A program made the position numbers and the translations under genes. From contig DJQG01000055.1 of NCBI GenBank assembly GCA_002438685.1, forward strand, positions 1-18,559: a DNA stretch of 18,559 nt, given 5' to 3'. Positions 7,161 through 14,619 of this stretch are shown here, in pieces. The notes under the pieces were generated by a model that saw nothing but the letters and a program-made list of their open reading frames with translations, had not been told where the DNA came from and did no database searches. This DNA comes from Ruminococcaceae bacterium UBA6392. Lineage in GTDB: Bacteria; Bacillota; Clostridia; Oscillospirales; Acutalibacteraceae. The stretch's first letter is position 1, and each line of letters opens with the position of its first letter.

Positions 7161-10100
7161 TCATTTGAAAAGCTTTCTGATGAAATTGATTATTGATGAT
7201 GTGACATGAAGTATCGGCTTGACGATTATTTTGTCTATCACCTGAATGATAGGCGATTTGTCCGAGCCGCTGTCGTTCTTTATCTCGGCATAGAATCCGT
7301 CGTAGTCGCCCTTTTCATATCTCTCAAGCATCTCGCCGAAGGTGACATCCTTTTCCTCGCCGTCCTTCATGACGCTTATCTTTATATATATGTTCTTGAA
7401 GGTGAGGTACTCGGCGTCGGAATCGACGCACTCGAATCTGTTGCTGTCGGGCGCGGTGTCGGTCTTGACTCCGTCGAAGGTCAGAACATCGAAGTGGAGG
7501 TACATCGCCTCGGAGTATCTCGTCGCGTAGTAGGCGAGGTATCTTCCTGCAACGCCGTCAAAGACGGTGAGCGTGCCCTTGAAGTTGATGACTTTGTTTT
7601 CCTCGTCATAGCTGACCGTTACGAACGGTATGTCATTATCCATGGCGTATTCCTGCGCGGCGGTGTTCTTCTCGTCGCAGATGAGCAGGAATTTTTCGTT
7701 GTGATTGTCAAACGCGTCGTATTCTATTTCCGTGTCGCCCTCGGTAGTTATCGCAACCGTCATGAGGTCGCCGCAGTTTGCGAATGCGAGGGAGTTTATA
7801 TTTTTCACATCGCTTCCGAGAAGAACCTCCGTCAGATACGGGAATCCGTTGAACGCGTTCTTGCCCACTGAGGTCACTCCGTTGCCGAACACAACTCCCG
7901 TGACCAAATCGGCGTTGCTGCTCCAGGTGTAATCAGCGACATCGTCATAGGAATACATATCTCCGCTGCCCTCGACCGTTATCTGATAGAGATCGGGCTG
8001 GAAGCTCCATGTGAGGTTGTCGCCGCATACGCCGCTTGTCTGACCGTAGTTGTAGACTATCTTGATGTTCTTGAGCGCAGACGCAACGTCAACGACGTTT
8101 ATCTTGTCCCAGTCGCTCTTTGTGCCGCGATAGTATATAGTATCTATCTTGTTCGTGCCGCCGAGCGCACCGATTTCTATTTTCTTTATGCCCTTGCCGA
8201 CAACAACGGTTCTGAGCTTCGGGCATATCGAGAATATATTTTTGAAAGTGTCTACTTTGTCGTTGAACTCGAAATGTGTCAGAGGGGTGCTGCTGAATGC
8301 ACCGCTTCCTACATATTCAACCGAGTCGGGGAGATAGAACTCTGTCATTCCGCAGCCGTTGAATGCGTATGAGTCTATCATTCTGACAGTGTCGGGGACT
8401 GTGGTTATCTTGAGCGAGCCGCAGCTCCTGAACGCGTCAGACGGAATCTTCTTGATGGCATATGAGAAAGTTACATCAGTAAGATTCGCGCAGTTGTAGA
8501 ACGCATATTGATCTATGTTGCAGTTTATATCAAAGGTGAAAGCTTTCTCAAAATTCGGGCAGTGGAGCAGGAGCGACTTGTCTTTGTTATAGAGCACTCC
8601 GCGCTCGTCTGCGCTGTAGTTCGGGTTGGCGGCGTCTACAGTGATCGCCGAAGGGCAGCCGCCGAAGGTGTATCCGGGAATTGATATCACCGTAAGATTT
8701 TTCGATATATTTATCTCTTTGAGTGCGCAGCTTGTGAAAGCCCCATAGCTGATTTTCGTGACTGAATCCGGGATGTTAACACTTTCAAGCTTTTTGCAGC
8801 CGGAAAAGCATTCCCGGGGAATAGTTTCAAGACCCGCAGGCAGAGTTGCTTTTGTCATCTTCCAACAGTCACTGAATGCGCCGACGCCTATTGTCTTTAC
8901 GGAGTCCGGGATAGTGATGTCAACAAGCTTCGTCGCGCTGTAAAAAGCGTAATCGCCGATGGTTTCAAGTCCGCTCGGGAGGTTGACATCCGTAACTCCT
9001 GTGTTCTTGAATGCGTATGCGCCGATTTCTTTTACAGTAGATGCAACCGTGCACTCGACAACATCGTAGTCAGCAGTTGTATTTTGGGAAGGGAATCTGA
9101 TGAGCTTTGTCTTGTCCTTGTTATAAAGGACTCCGTTGAGCGAGCTGAGATATGGGTTGCCGGAATCGACTTCAAACGATTTCATGTAATAGAACGGCTG
9201 TATCGAGTCGCAGAACACCCTCGCGTCGGTTACGTTTATGTTCTTGCCGATTTTAACTTTGAGAGCGTATGTGTTTATTTCCGAGGTATCCCATTTATTT
9301 ATGTCATTGACCGTCAAAGTTCCGCTTCCTGTTATGGTTACGGTACTTGTGGATCTGTCGAAGGTGAAGGTTATCTCCTCCGGCTCTTCCTCTTCGCTGT
9401 AGTTGTAAACAACATTTGCCGATTTAATAGCACTGTTGTCGTAGCTGTCGATGGTTATGAGGTTCCAGAGCTCCTCCGTGCCGCGGTAATTTACGGTCTT
9501 GAGCGATGAGTTGAATGCAGCGCCGTCAACTCTCTGAAGCGTTGCGGGGAGAGTTACGGTATTGAGATTTTTGCAGTCGTTGAAAGCATATGTCGGTATG
9601 GCACGCAGGTTGTATGCAATGTCAACATTTCTGAGGTTTTCGCACCCTCTGAATGCATATTCGTTGAGATTGCATCTGACAGTGTAGTCAAAAGTATACG
9701 GAAGATTCGGGCAGTAGTAGAGCAGGGTCTTGTCCTTGTTGTAGAGCACACCGAGATCGTCCGTGCTGAAATACTGATTTTCGGGGTCGACTGTCAGGGC
9801 AATATTGAGTCCGCCGAAATTTCTTCCGGGGGAGTCGGTAAACGTCTGAAGATTTTTGGGAAGCTTCAGGGTTTTAAGCTTGGTGCAGCCAAAGAATGCG
9901 ATGTCGCCTATAGTCGTCAGCGAATCGGGAAGATTCACTGTTTCGAGACTTCTGCATCTGTCAAATGCGTCTTCGGGTATCGCGGTAACTCCCTCTTCAA
10001 TGGTTACCTTGTTGAGCAGATTGCACTGACCCAGAACACCCTTGCCCATCGAGGTCACCGAGCCGGGTATTGTGATATAGAGCAAATTGCCGCAGCTATA

Positions 10101-10634
10101 AAATGCAAAGTTCTCTATTGTCTCAAGACCGTCGTTTAGGAATATTGTTTTGAGAGCGGAAGAAAACTCAAAAGCACGGTAAGAAATGGTTTTCACGGTA
10201 TCGGGAACGGTGTAGAACGAAAATTCTTTGCTCCCCGCCGGGTATTTTATGAGCACAGTCTTATCCCTGTCCATAAGCACGCCGTCGGGGTTGCAGAGAT
10301 ATTTATTGTTCGCGTCTACCTCATATTCGTCTACAAAGTCAAAGTTCTCAAAGACGCGTCCGGTTGTGATATTTACATCCGCCCCGATCTTTACATGCTC
10401 AGCGACCCATGAGCCGCCGAAAAGCCCGAATTCGGCAACATCTTCGCCAAGCGTGCCGCTGCCGCTCAAAACGAGTGTTTTGTCGGCTGAGGTGTAGACC
10501 CAATCGACTCCGTTGACTGTGCCGCTCGCGTCCGAGCCTGCGGCAAAAGTCGCTCCCGCGCAGCCGAACAGAGTCAACGCCGCGAGCGCAATGCTCAGAA
10601 ATTTCCTGAGTGTTGCCTTGATTTTACTGTTCAT
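7161..10634 (-). CDS. Secreted BspA-type leucine-rich-repeat protein
   Basis: From the ATG at 10634 this is 1157 residues. The N-terminus is a signal peptide: basic MNSKIKATLRK, hydrophobic FLSIALAALTLFG, and likely cleavage near ATFAAG (about residue 32). The body is built of BspA/TpLRR repeats of about 23 residues, for example YAFYSATKLVDITIPDSVKTIG. Three modules each open with a 'GSGTL/GSGDM' strand: about 42-412, 420-863 and 869-1006. A unique C-terminal part (1007-1157) ends in the amphipathic SSIINFIRKLFK. I see no LPXTG, dockerin or S-layer domain, so the anchoring mode is unclear. Such proteins bind host or community surfaces; that role is inferred. The start overlaps the kinase gene by 11 bases; a GTG at 10646 is possible but abuts its ribosome site. 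Confidence 0.9.
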   Translation of the reverse strand: MNSKIKATLRKFLSIALAALTLFGCAGATFAAGSDASGTVNGVDWVYTSADKTLVLSGSGTLGEDVAEFGLFGGSWVAEHVKIGADVNITTGRVFENFDFVDEYEVDANNKYLCNPDGVLMDRDKTVLIKYPAGSKEFSFYTVPDTVKTISYRAFEFSSALKTIFLNDGLETIENFAFYSCGNLLYITIPGSVTSMGKGVLGQCNLLNKVTIEEGVTAIPEDAFDRCRSLETVNLPDSLTTIGDIAFFGCTKLKTLKLPKNLQTFTDSPGRNFGGLNIALTVDPENQYFSTDDLGVLYNKDKTLLYYCPNLPYTFDYTVRCNLNEYAFRGCENLRNVDIAYNLRAIPTYAFNDCKNLNTVTLPATLQRVDGAAFNSSLKTVNYRGTEELWNLITIDSYDNSAIKSANVVYNYSEEEEPEEITFTFDRSTSTVTITGSGTLTVNDINKWDTSEINTYALKVKIGKNINVTDARVFCDSIQPFYYMKSFEVDSGNPYLSSLNGVLYNKDKTKLIRFPSQNTTADYDVVECTVASTVKEIGAYAFKNTGVTDVNLPSGLETIGDYAFYSATKLVDITIPDSVKTIGVGAFSDCWKMTKATLPAGLETIPRECFSGCKKLESVNIPDSVTKISYGAFTSCALKEINISKNLTVISIPGYTFGGCPSAITVDAANPNYSADERGVLYNKDKSLLLHCPNFEKAFTFDINCNIDQYAFYNCANLTDVTFSYAIKKIPSDAFRSCGSLKITTVPDTVRMIDSYAFNGCGMTEFYLPDSVEYVGSGAFSSTPLTHFEFNDKVDTFKNIFSICPKLRTVVVGKGIKKIEIGALGGTNKIDTIYYRGTKSDWDKINVVDVASALKNIKIVYNYGQTSGVCGDNLTWSFQPDLYQITVEGSGDMYSYDDVADYTWSSNADLVTGVVFGNGVTSVGKNAFNGFPYLTEVLLGSDVKNINSLAFANCGDLMTVAITTEGDTEIEYDAFDNHNEKFLLICDEKNTAAQEYAMDNDIPFVTVSYDEENKVINFKGTLTVFDGVAGRYLAYYATRYSEAMYLHFDVLTFDGVKTDTAPDSNRFECVDSDAEYLTFKNIYIKISVMKDGEEKDVTFGEMLERYEKGDYDGFYAEIKNDSGSDKSPIIQVIDKIIVKPILHVTSSIINFIRKLFK
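8046..10511 (-). repeat. Large internal duplication within the BspA-like gene
   Basis: Two modules of about 370 and 444 residues (9399-10511 and 8046-9377) share the same order of landmarks. Each has a GSGTL strand, then KIGADVN/KIGKNIN, then a GVL-MDRDKT or GVLYNKDKT insert. LRRs follow, then a second GVLYNKDK insert with a CPN motif. More LRRs follow, and each module closes with YRGT-(W)-(I)-IKxxxxVYNY. This points to duplication of a whole module rather than growth by single LRRs. Confidence 0.8.
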
Positions 10635-11922
10635 CGTTTTTTGCACCCTTTCTCGTTATCATCATCACTTCAATAGTGAAATATCCGTTTTTATATCCGA
10701 GATTGACTTCGCCGTTGTATTTCCCGGCGGCGTTCCTTATGCTGCCGATCCCGAGCCCGTGGTTAACATCGTCGCCCTTCGTTGTCTTAACGCGGTTGTT
10801 CTTTATTTCAACGGGCTTGTCTGTGGGATTGCTTATTATAAGCGTGAACACCGCTCCGTCATCAATGGCGCGGATGCCTATTGCGGCGTTTTCAACATGC
10901 CTTATGCCCTCAATGGCGTTGTCGAGCGCGTTTGCGAGAATCGTACACAGGTCGATTTTCTCTATCCCGTCGTTTGGAATAGTGCCCTCAAAGTCGATTT
11001 TTGCGCCGCGTTCCCGTGCGGCTGCGTATTTCTCGGCAAGTATGGCGTCTGCAAGATGGTTGCCCGTTGAGACAACGCTCTTTGTCGCGTCGAGCCTGCC
11101 GTAAAGCTCATCTATGTATTTTTCCGCTTCACCGTATTGCCCGCCGTCTATCAGCGCCCTTACGGAGATAAGATTGTTCTTGAAATCATGGCGAAATACG
11201 CGCATGTCGCGGTTCTTCTGCGCCATGTCGCTGTAGTGCCTGAGCTCGAGTTCAAGCTGCTTTTCCGTCGCGCGCTTTTTCTGTGAGGCAACGAGGTATT
11301 TTATCACAAGGTACGCTATGCACCCGACGATGAGCATCGACGAAAACATCGTCAGCAGGTTTGCGGTCTCTTTTGTGTATTCCGCGTCAAACGATGCCGT
11401 GACGCTGTAATATGCGGCGAGGAAAGCCGCGAAAATCATCAGGCTCGCAACAGGCGGAAATCTGTCAAATGATTCGGTGAGGTCTGCGCGTCCCGATTTT
11501 CTTGTAATCAATACAATGACCGAGAATATAATTATGTATAAAACTATGTTGGTTATCAGCTGACCGATAATGCCTGGTTTTATGGCGTAGTTCAATATGA
11601 ACCCCAGATAGTCAACGCTCGCCGCCATGGCTATTCCGATCCAGAAAAATGCAGTCTTTTTGCGCGACCTGAACATAAGATACGGATAAATAATATAGCA
11701 GAGCGTTGATGCCGAGTCGACAGCGTCACTCAGATCAAAATATTTCGGCGCAAAAGCCGGCGCAAAGCTGATAGCTGCGAGGATGACGCAAAAAACAGCG
11801 AGCGGGACTTTCTTCGGCTTTATTTCATATCCGACCGAATAAAAGAATGCATGCACAAGAAACATGCAGAGCGCACAGCAGACAAGGTTGAGCAGGGCGC
11901 AGAGCGCGGCAAAAGTGTTCAT
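10624..11922 (-). CDS. Membrane sensor histidine kinase, AgrC-like (GHKL/HATPase_c_5)
   Basis: This 432-residue protein has six to seven membrane segments in residues 1-212, then a coiled linker (215-240). The phospho-acceptor is in FRHDFKNNL (243-251) with H245, the usual AgrC/ComD-type box. The ATPase domain has the N-box LCTILANALDNAIE (325-338) and the G-box HGLGIGSIRNA (388-398). This class normally senses peptides at the membrane, but no AgrB or AgrD is found here. It begins with an ATGA overlap with the response-regulator stop, and its last codons contain the start of the BspA-like gene. The signal is unknown. Confidence 0.93.
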   Translation of the reverse strand: MNTFAALCALLNLVCCALCMFLVHAFFYSVGYEIKPKKVPLAVFCVILAAISFAPAFAPKYFDLSDAVDSASTLCYIIYPYLMFRSRKKTAFFWIGIAMAASVDYLGFILNYAIKPGIIGQLITNIVLYIIIFSVIVLITRKSGRADLTESFDRFPPVASLMIFAAFLAAYYSVTASFDAEYTKETANLLTMFSSMLIVGCIAYLVIKYLVASQKKRATEKQLELELRHYSDMAQKNRDMRVFRHDFKNNLISVRALIDGGQYGEAEKYIDELYGRLDATKSVVSTGNHLADAILAEKYAAARERGAKIDFEGTIPNDGIEKIDLCTILANALDNAIEGIRHVENAAIGIRAIDDGAVFTLIISNPTDKPVEIKNNRVKTTKGDDVNHGLGIGSIRNAAGKYNGEVNLGYKNGYFTIEVMMITRKGAKNDEQ

Positions 11923-12665
11923 ATCATCGCGCTCCCTGTCTCGCGCTCATTGCGCCATCTGGCGAGCTGAAAGAGCTTGCTTGAAACATTGCTCATGTGG
12001 TGCGGTCCCATCGGGATGCCCTTTTTCAGATTCTTTATGTATATCGTGTTTTTGTCAAAATGGTCTATCATGGAAAGGTTTGTCAGATAGGCGCGGTGGG
12101 TGCGGAAAAACCAAAAAGGGGAGAGTTCGTCCTCGAAGCTTTTGAGCGGTCTTCTGCAAATAAAAACCTGTTCTTTTCCGTTTTCGTCGTAGTGTATGTG
12201 AGCGTCCTTGAGCTTGACCTCGATATAATAGATTTTGTCTATGTCAATGAGCTTTGAGTCGCCGTTGTTTTTCACAAACAGGCGGCGGAACGAAAATGCG
12301 TCCACATTCAGCTCATCAATGGCCTTGTAGAGCTTATGCCTCTCGACCGGCTTTGTGAGATATCTGTGCGCCTTGACCTCAAACGCGTCATAAACGATGT
12401 CGTCGTATTGCGAGATAAAAATGATGGTCTTTGTTGATATGTGAGCTTGTCTGATGCGCTTTGAAAGCTCAAGCCCGTCGATTCCCGGCATCAGGTAGTC
12501 AAGAATGAAAATGTCAAATTCATCGATTCTCTCCGCCAGCTCTTCTGAGCTTGAAAAGGCTGTTGCCTCTATCCCGTAGGCCGCCTTTCGCGGATATTCT
12601 TCAATGAACGACATGATCTCACGAAGCTCCCTGAGATTGTCGTCACATACCGCAATTTTCAACAA
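11919..12665 (-). CDS. LytTR-family response regulator (AgrA-like)
   Basis: This 248-residue protein has an N-terminal receiver domain: acidic pair D8-D9, phospho-acceptor D56 in FILDYLMPG, and the conserved lysine K105 in LTKPVE. Its C-terminal LytTR DNA-binding domain spans about residues 130-235, with FFRTHRAYLTNLSMI matching the 'HRSyLVNl..I' signature. It pairs with the kinase encoded immediately downstream. There is no ATG near the start: TTG codons at 12665 and 12662 follow a GGGGGTAG ribosome site, and a stop lies just upstream in frame, so a TTG start is required. First gene of the regulator-kinase-BspA operon; it probably activates that operon or other surface genes. Confidence 0.94.
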   Translation of the reverse strand: MLKIAVCDDNLRELREIMSFIEEYPRKAAYGIEATAFSSSEELAERIDEFDIFILDYLMPGIDGLELSKRIRQAHISTKTIIFISQYDDIVYDAFEVKAHRYLTKPVERHKLYKAIDELNVDAFSFRRLFVKNNGDSKLIDIDKIYYIEVKLKDAHIHYDENGKEQVFICRRPLKSFEDELSPFWFFRTHRAYLTNLSMIDHFDKNTIYIKNLKKGIPMGPHHMSNVSSKLFQLARWRNERETGSAMI

Positions 12666-12691
12666 TATAATCTACCCCCAAAAACAAAAAA

Positions 12692-12745
12692 ACTTCCAAA
12701 TACATTTTAATACTTTAAACAATTTCTGTCAATGAATTTGGAAGT
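12692..12745. repeat. Long inverted repeat enclosing the two-component operon promoter
   Basis: ACTTCCAAAT (12692-12701) and ATTTGGAAGT (12736-12745) are perfect inverted copies. After one mismatch the pairing continues inward for four more bases (CATT with AATG), leaving a 24-base loop. The -35 and -10 lie between the arms, whose centres are 44 bases apart. On the minus strand the structure is followed by seven Ts, so it could also act as a terminator for transcripts entering from the 68-residue gene. Confidence 0.75.
12704..12732 (-). promoter_or_regulatory. Promoter of the response regulator-kinase-BspA operon
   Basis: On the minus strand, TTGACA (12727-12732), a 17-base spacer, then TAAAAT (12704-12709). 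This is close to ideal sigma-A. Transcription should start near 12697, about 32 bases before the TTG start codon. Confidence 0.75.
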
Positions 12746-12773
12746 ATTGAACAAATTTTTTCTGTTTATACCG

Positions 12774-12795
12774 AAAAAATAGCGGTTCATACCGC
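12774..12795 (-). terminator. Short intrinsic terminator after the 68-residue gene
   Basis: On the minus strand GCGGT pairs with ACCGC around an ATGA loop, followed by TATTTTTT. The stem is only 5 base pairs but fully GC-rich at its core, and it sits 11 bases after the stop codon. Confidence 0.6.
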
Positions 12796-12806
12796 GTGGT
12801 GCGAGT

Positions 12807-13013
12807 TTATTTCTTTTTCCTGTTTTTTCGTTTTTTCGGCAATCCCTGTGAAATGTGCGGAAAAGAATTTTCTGTCTGCGAGGTCGGTTGGATATTGTAA
12901 GTTCCGTATTTGTTTACCATGTCGAATGAGTCATCGGGTTCGCCCATGACGGGGTCGGAGCTCGGGGTGGGGCAGTGGCTGCCGCTGAATTTTTTGTCGG
13001 TTTCTTTATTCAT
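12807..13013 (-). CDS. Small hydrophilic protein of unknown function (68 residues)
   Basis: I do not recognise this gene. It has an AAAGGAT ribosome site 9 bases before its ATG, a promoter candidate upstream and a terminator just after its stop, so it is likely real. The protein has no hydrophobic segment. Residues 1-30 are polar and acidic with one cysteine (C14). The middle, from about 33 (VNKYGTYNIQPTSQTENSFP), looks like a structured or binding motif. The end is strongly basic (PKKRKNRKKK), which suggests contact with nucleic acid or acidic surfaces. It lies between the two-component operon (same strand) and the divergent peptidases. No function should be assigned. Confidence 0.65.
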   Translation of the reverse strand: MNKETDKKFSGSHCPTPSSDPVMGEPDDSFDMVNKYGTYNIQPTSQTENSFPHISQGLPKKRKNRKKK

Positions 13014-13115
13014 TTTAATTTTATCCTTTCTGATAGAAAAAAGCGCCTTTGCATTTATTATCGTTTCCGCCAGACACCGAAAAAATTTACTTGTTCACAA
13101 AGATTTAAAGAAATT

Positions 13116-13143
13116 TTTATATTCTCTTTAAACTCTATTGCAA
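13116..13143 (-). promoter_or_regulatory. Promoter of the 68-residue gene
   Basis: On the minus strand, TTGCAA (13138-13143), 16 bases, then TATAAA (13116-13121). The TTGCAA hexamer is its own reverse complement and may also be the -35 of the divergent peptidase promoter. The predicted leader of roughly 95 bases shows no obvious structured element. Confidence 0.5.
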
Positions 13144-13167
13144 TTTTGTGTCTAATTATTGTATAAT
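13138..13167 (+). promoter_or_regulatory. Promoter of the peptidase operon
   Basis: TTGCAA (13138-13143), 18 bases, then a perfect TATAAT (13162-13167). The start would be near 13174, giving a leader of about 28 bases to the ATG at 13202. This argues against upstream start codons at 13148 or 13169, which would precede or sit on the start site. Confidence 0.6.
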
Positions 13168-13201
13168 TATGGCACATTTTCAAAAGGAGTGTCGCTTTTT
13201 C

Positions 13202-14539
13202 ATGAAAGAAGAACACAGAAAGTATGCCGAAGAGGTATACGCCATAATCAATCATGCCGCGAAGAACATCGGCGCAAGACTGCCGGGTTCGGACGGCGAA
13301 AAAAAGTTTGCCGCCTATATGGGCGATAAGCTCAGGGGAATAGGCATCGAGCCCGTTCGCGAAGAGTTTGCGGTTTCCCCGCGCGCGTCCATCGGCGGAA
13401 TCCCCTATGCCGGCTGGCTCGGTCTCGCGCTGAGTGCCCTTGTCTATATCGCAATGGGCATCCCTGCGGTCTGGTACGGCATGGCGCTCGCTTCGGCGGC
13501 CTGCATCGTCTGGCTCGTCTGCAGCGTTTTCCTTTATAAGACCTGGTTCGATATGTTCTTCAAGCAGGAGGTATCGCAGAACACCTACGGCGAGCTGCTC
13601 CCGGAGGACGGCAAGTATGACTACACCATCATCCTCTCCGGTCATACAGACACCAGCTGGAACTGGCGTCATTCCGAGCACGCTTCGAAGTTTGCAAAGA
13701 CCAACCCCGCACTCGGTCTCGTTGCCACCTTCGGAAAGGTCGGCTTCGGCGCGCTCTGCTTCTTCTTCCTTGCAGGCACTTCGATTGCCGTCGCGACCCT
13801 CTACACCGGCTATTATTTCGGCGCAGATTGGGCGGCTGAAGCTTTTGCATCTCCCGCGTTTGTGAACTTCATGTTCGCTATGCGCTTCCTGCCTCTCGTT
13901 ACCGCTATAGGCTGCGCGTTCATTGTAATGTGGGCTGATCCCAATCCGCGCAACGCATCCCGCGGCGCTATGGATAATGCTTCCGGCTGCGCTATCAGCT
14001 ATGCTGTTACAAAGTATTTCAAAGAGAATCCCGATAAGATGCCCAAGAACTGCCGCATCATCGACTTCAACTGCGGCTCTGAGGAGGCGGGACTCCGCGG
14101 TTCTCTCGCTTTCACCCGCGCTCACAAGGGCGAGGCTATTCTTGAAAACGCATGGAACATAAATCTGGACTCCGTCGCCGATAAGGACTATTTCGAGGTC
14201 GTTATCAAGGACGATTGGCAGTTCTGCCGCTTCGACAAGGATCTTGAAGCAATGTTTAAGGATACCTTCGCGGAGCTAGGCATTCAGAGCAAGTCTAACG
14301 GCTGCATACATAACCCCGTTGGCGGCTGCGACAGCACCCCGATGACCAAGGCGGGCATGAAGTCCGTTACATTTGCGGCTCAGGATCCGACCCTGACCTA
14401 TTATTATCACACATGGCACGATATGCCCGAACGCTTCAGCGTTGACACCGTCGGCGACGGCTTCGATGTTGTCCTCGGCGTTATCGACAAGATCGACAAG
14501 TTCCAGCAGGCAAACGGCTTCACCGGTCCCCGCCAGTAA
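13202..14539 (+). CDS. Membrane-embedded M28-like metallopeptidase (first of a pair)
   Basis: From the ATG at 13202 this has 445 residues. It carries the ligand order of the M28 di-zinc aminopeptidase family: HTD (H148, D150), bridging AMDNASG (D258), GSEEAGLRG (E294, E295; the first is the likely general base), NLDSVAD (D323) and a late YYHTWHD (H403, or H406). Unusually, it has four hydrophobic segments: two near 66-111, before HTD, and two near 174-204 and 225-245, between HTD and the bridging aspartate. There is no signal peptide. An even number of segments on each side keeps all ligands on one face; lysine- and arginine-rich flanks suggest the cytoplasmic face. AAGGAG lies 12 bases before the ATG. 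The substrate is unknown. The paralogue follows 80 bases downstream. Confidence 0.85.
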   Translation: MKEEHRKYAEEVYAIINHAAKNIGARLPGSDGEKKFAAYMGDKLRGIGIEPVREEFAVSPRASIGGIPYAGWLGLALSALVYIAMGIPAVWYGMALASAACIVWLVCSVFLYKTWFDMFFKQEVSQNTYGELLPEDGKYDYTIILSGHTDTSWNWRHSEHASKFAKTNPALGLVATFGKVGFGALCFFFLAGTSIAVATLYTGYYFGADWAAEAFASPAFVNFMFAMRFLPLVTAIGCAFIVMWADPNPRNASRGAMDNASGCAISYAVTKYFKENPDKMPKNCRIIDFNCGSEEAGLRGSLAFTRAHKGEAILENAWNINLDSVADKDYFEVVIKDDWQFCRFDKDLEAMFKDTFAELGIQSKSNGCIHNPVGGCDSTPMTKAGMKSVTFAAQDPTLTYYYHTWHDMPERFSVDTVGDGFDVVLGVIDKIDKFQQANGFTGPRQ

Positions 14540-14550
14540 AAAGTGTTTTG

Positions 14551-14592
14551 AGCGGCTGCCGCGAACCGTATTTGCGGTTTCGGGCGGTCGCT
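14551..14592 (+). other. Imperfect hairpin between the two peptidase genes
   Basis: Bases 14551-14568 can pair with 14575-14592: an 18-position stem with two mismatches and a few G-T pairs around a TATTTG loop. No continuous T-run follows (CTTGACTTATATTT), so it is a weak terminator at best and could instead be a processing or stabilising element that sets the ratio of the two proteins. Confidence 0.5.
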
Positions 14593-14619
14593 TGACTTAT
14601 ATTTAAGGAGGTAATAAAA

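Noticed and set aside
12807..13013. The 68-residue protein as an AgrD-like peptide precursor for the adjacent kinase.
   Set aside because: It lacks the amphipathic N-terminal helix and the thiolactone-type cysteine context, and no AgrB is present.
13058..14125. A 355-codon minus-strand open frame opposite the first peptidase.
   Set aside because: No motifs, low-complexity charged sequence, and it crosses the divergent promoter region of the real genes.
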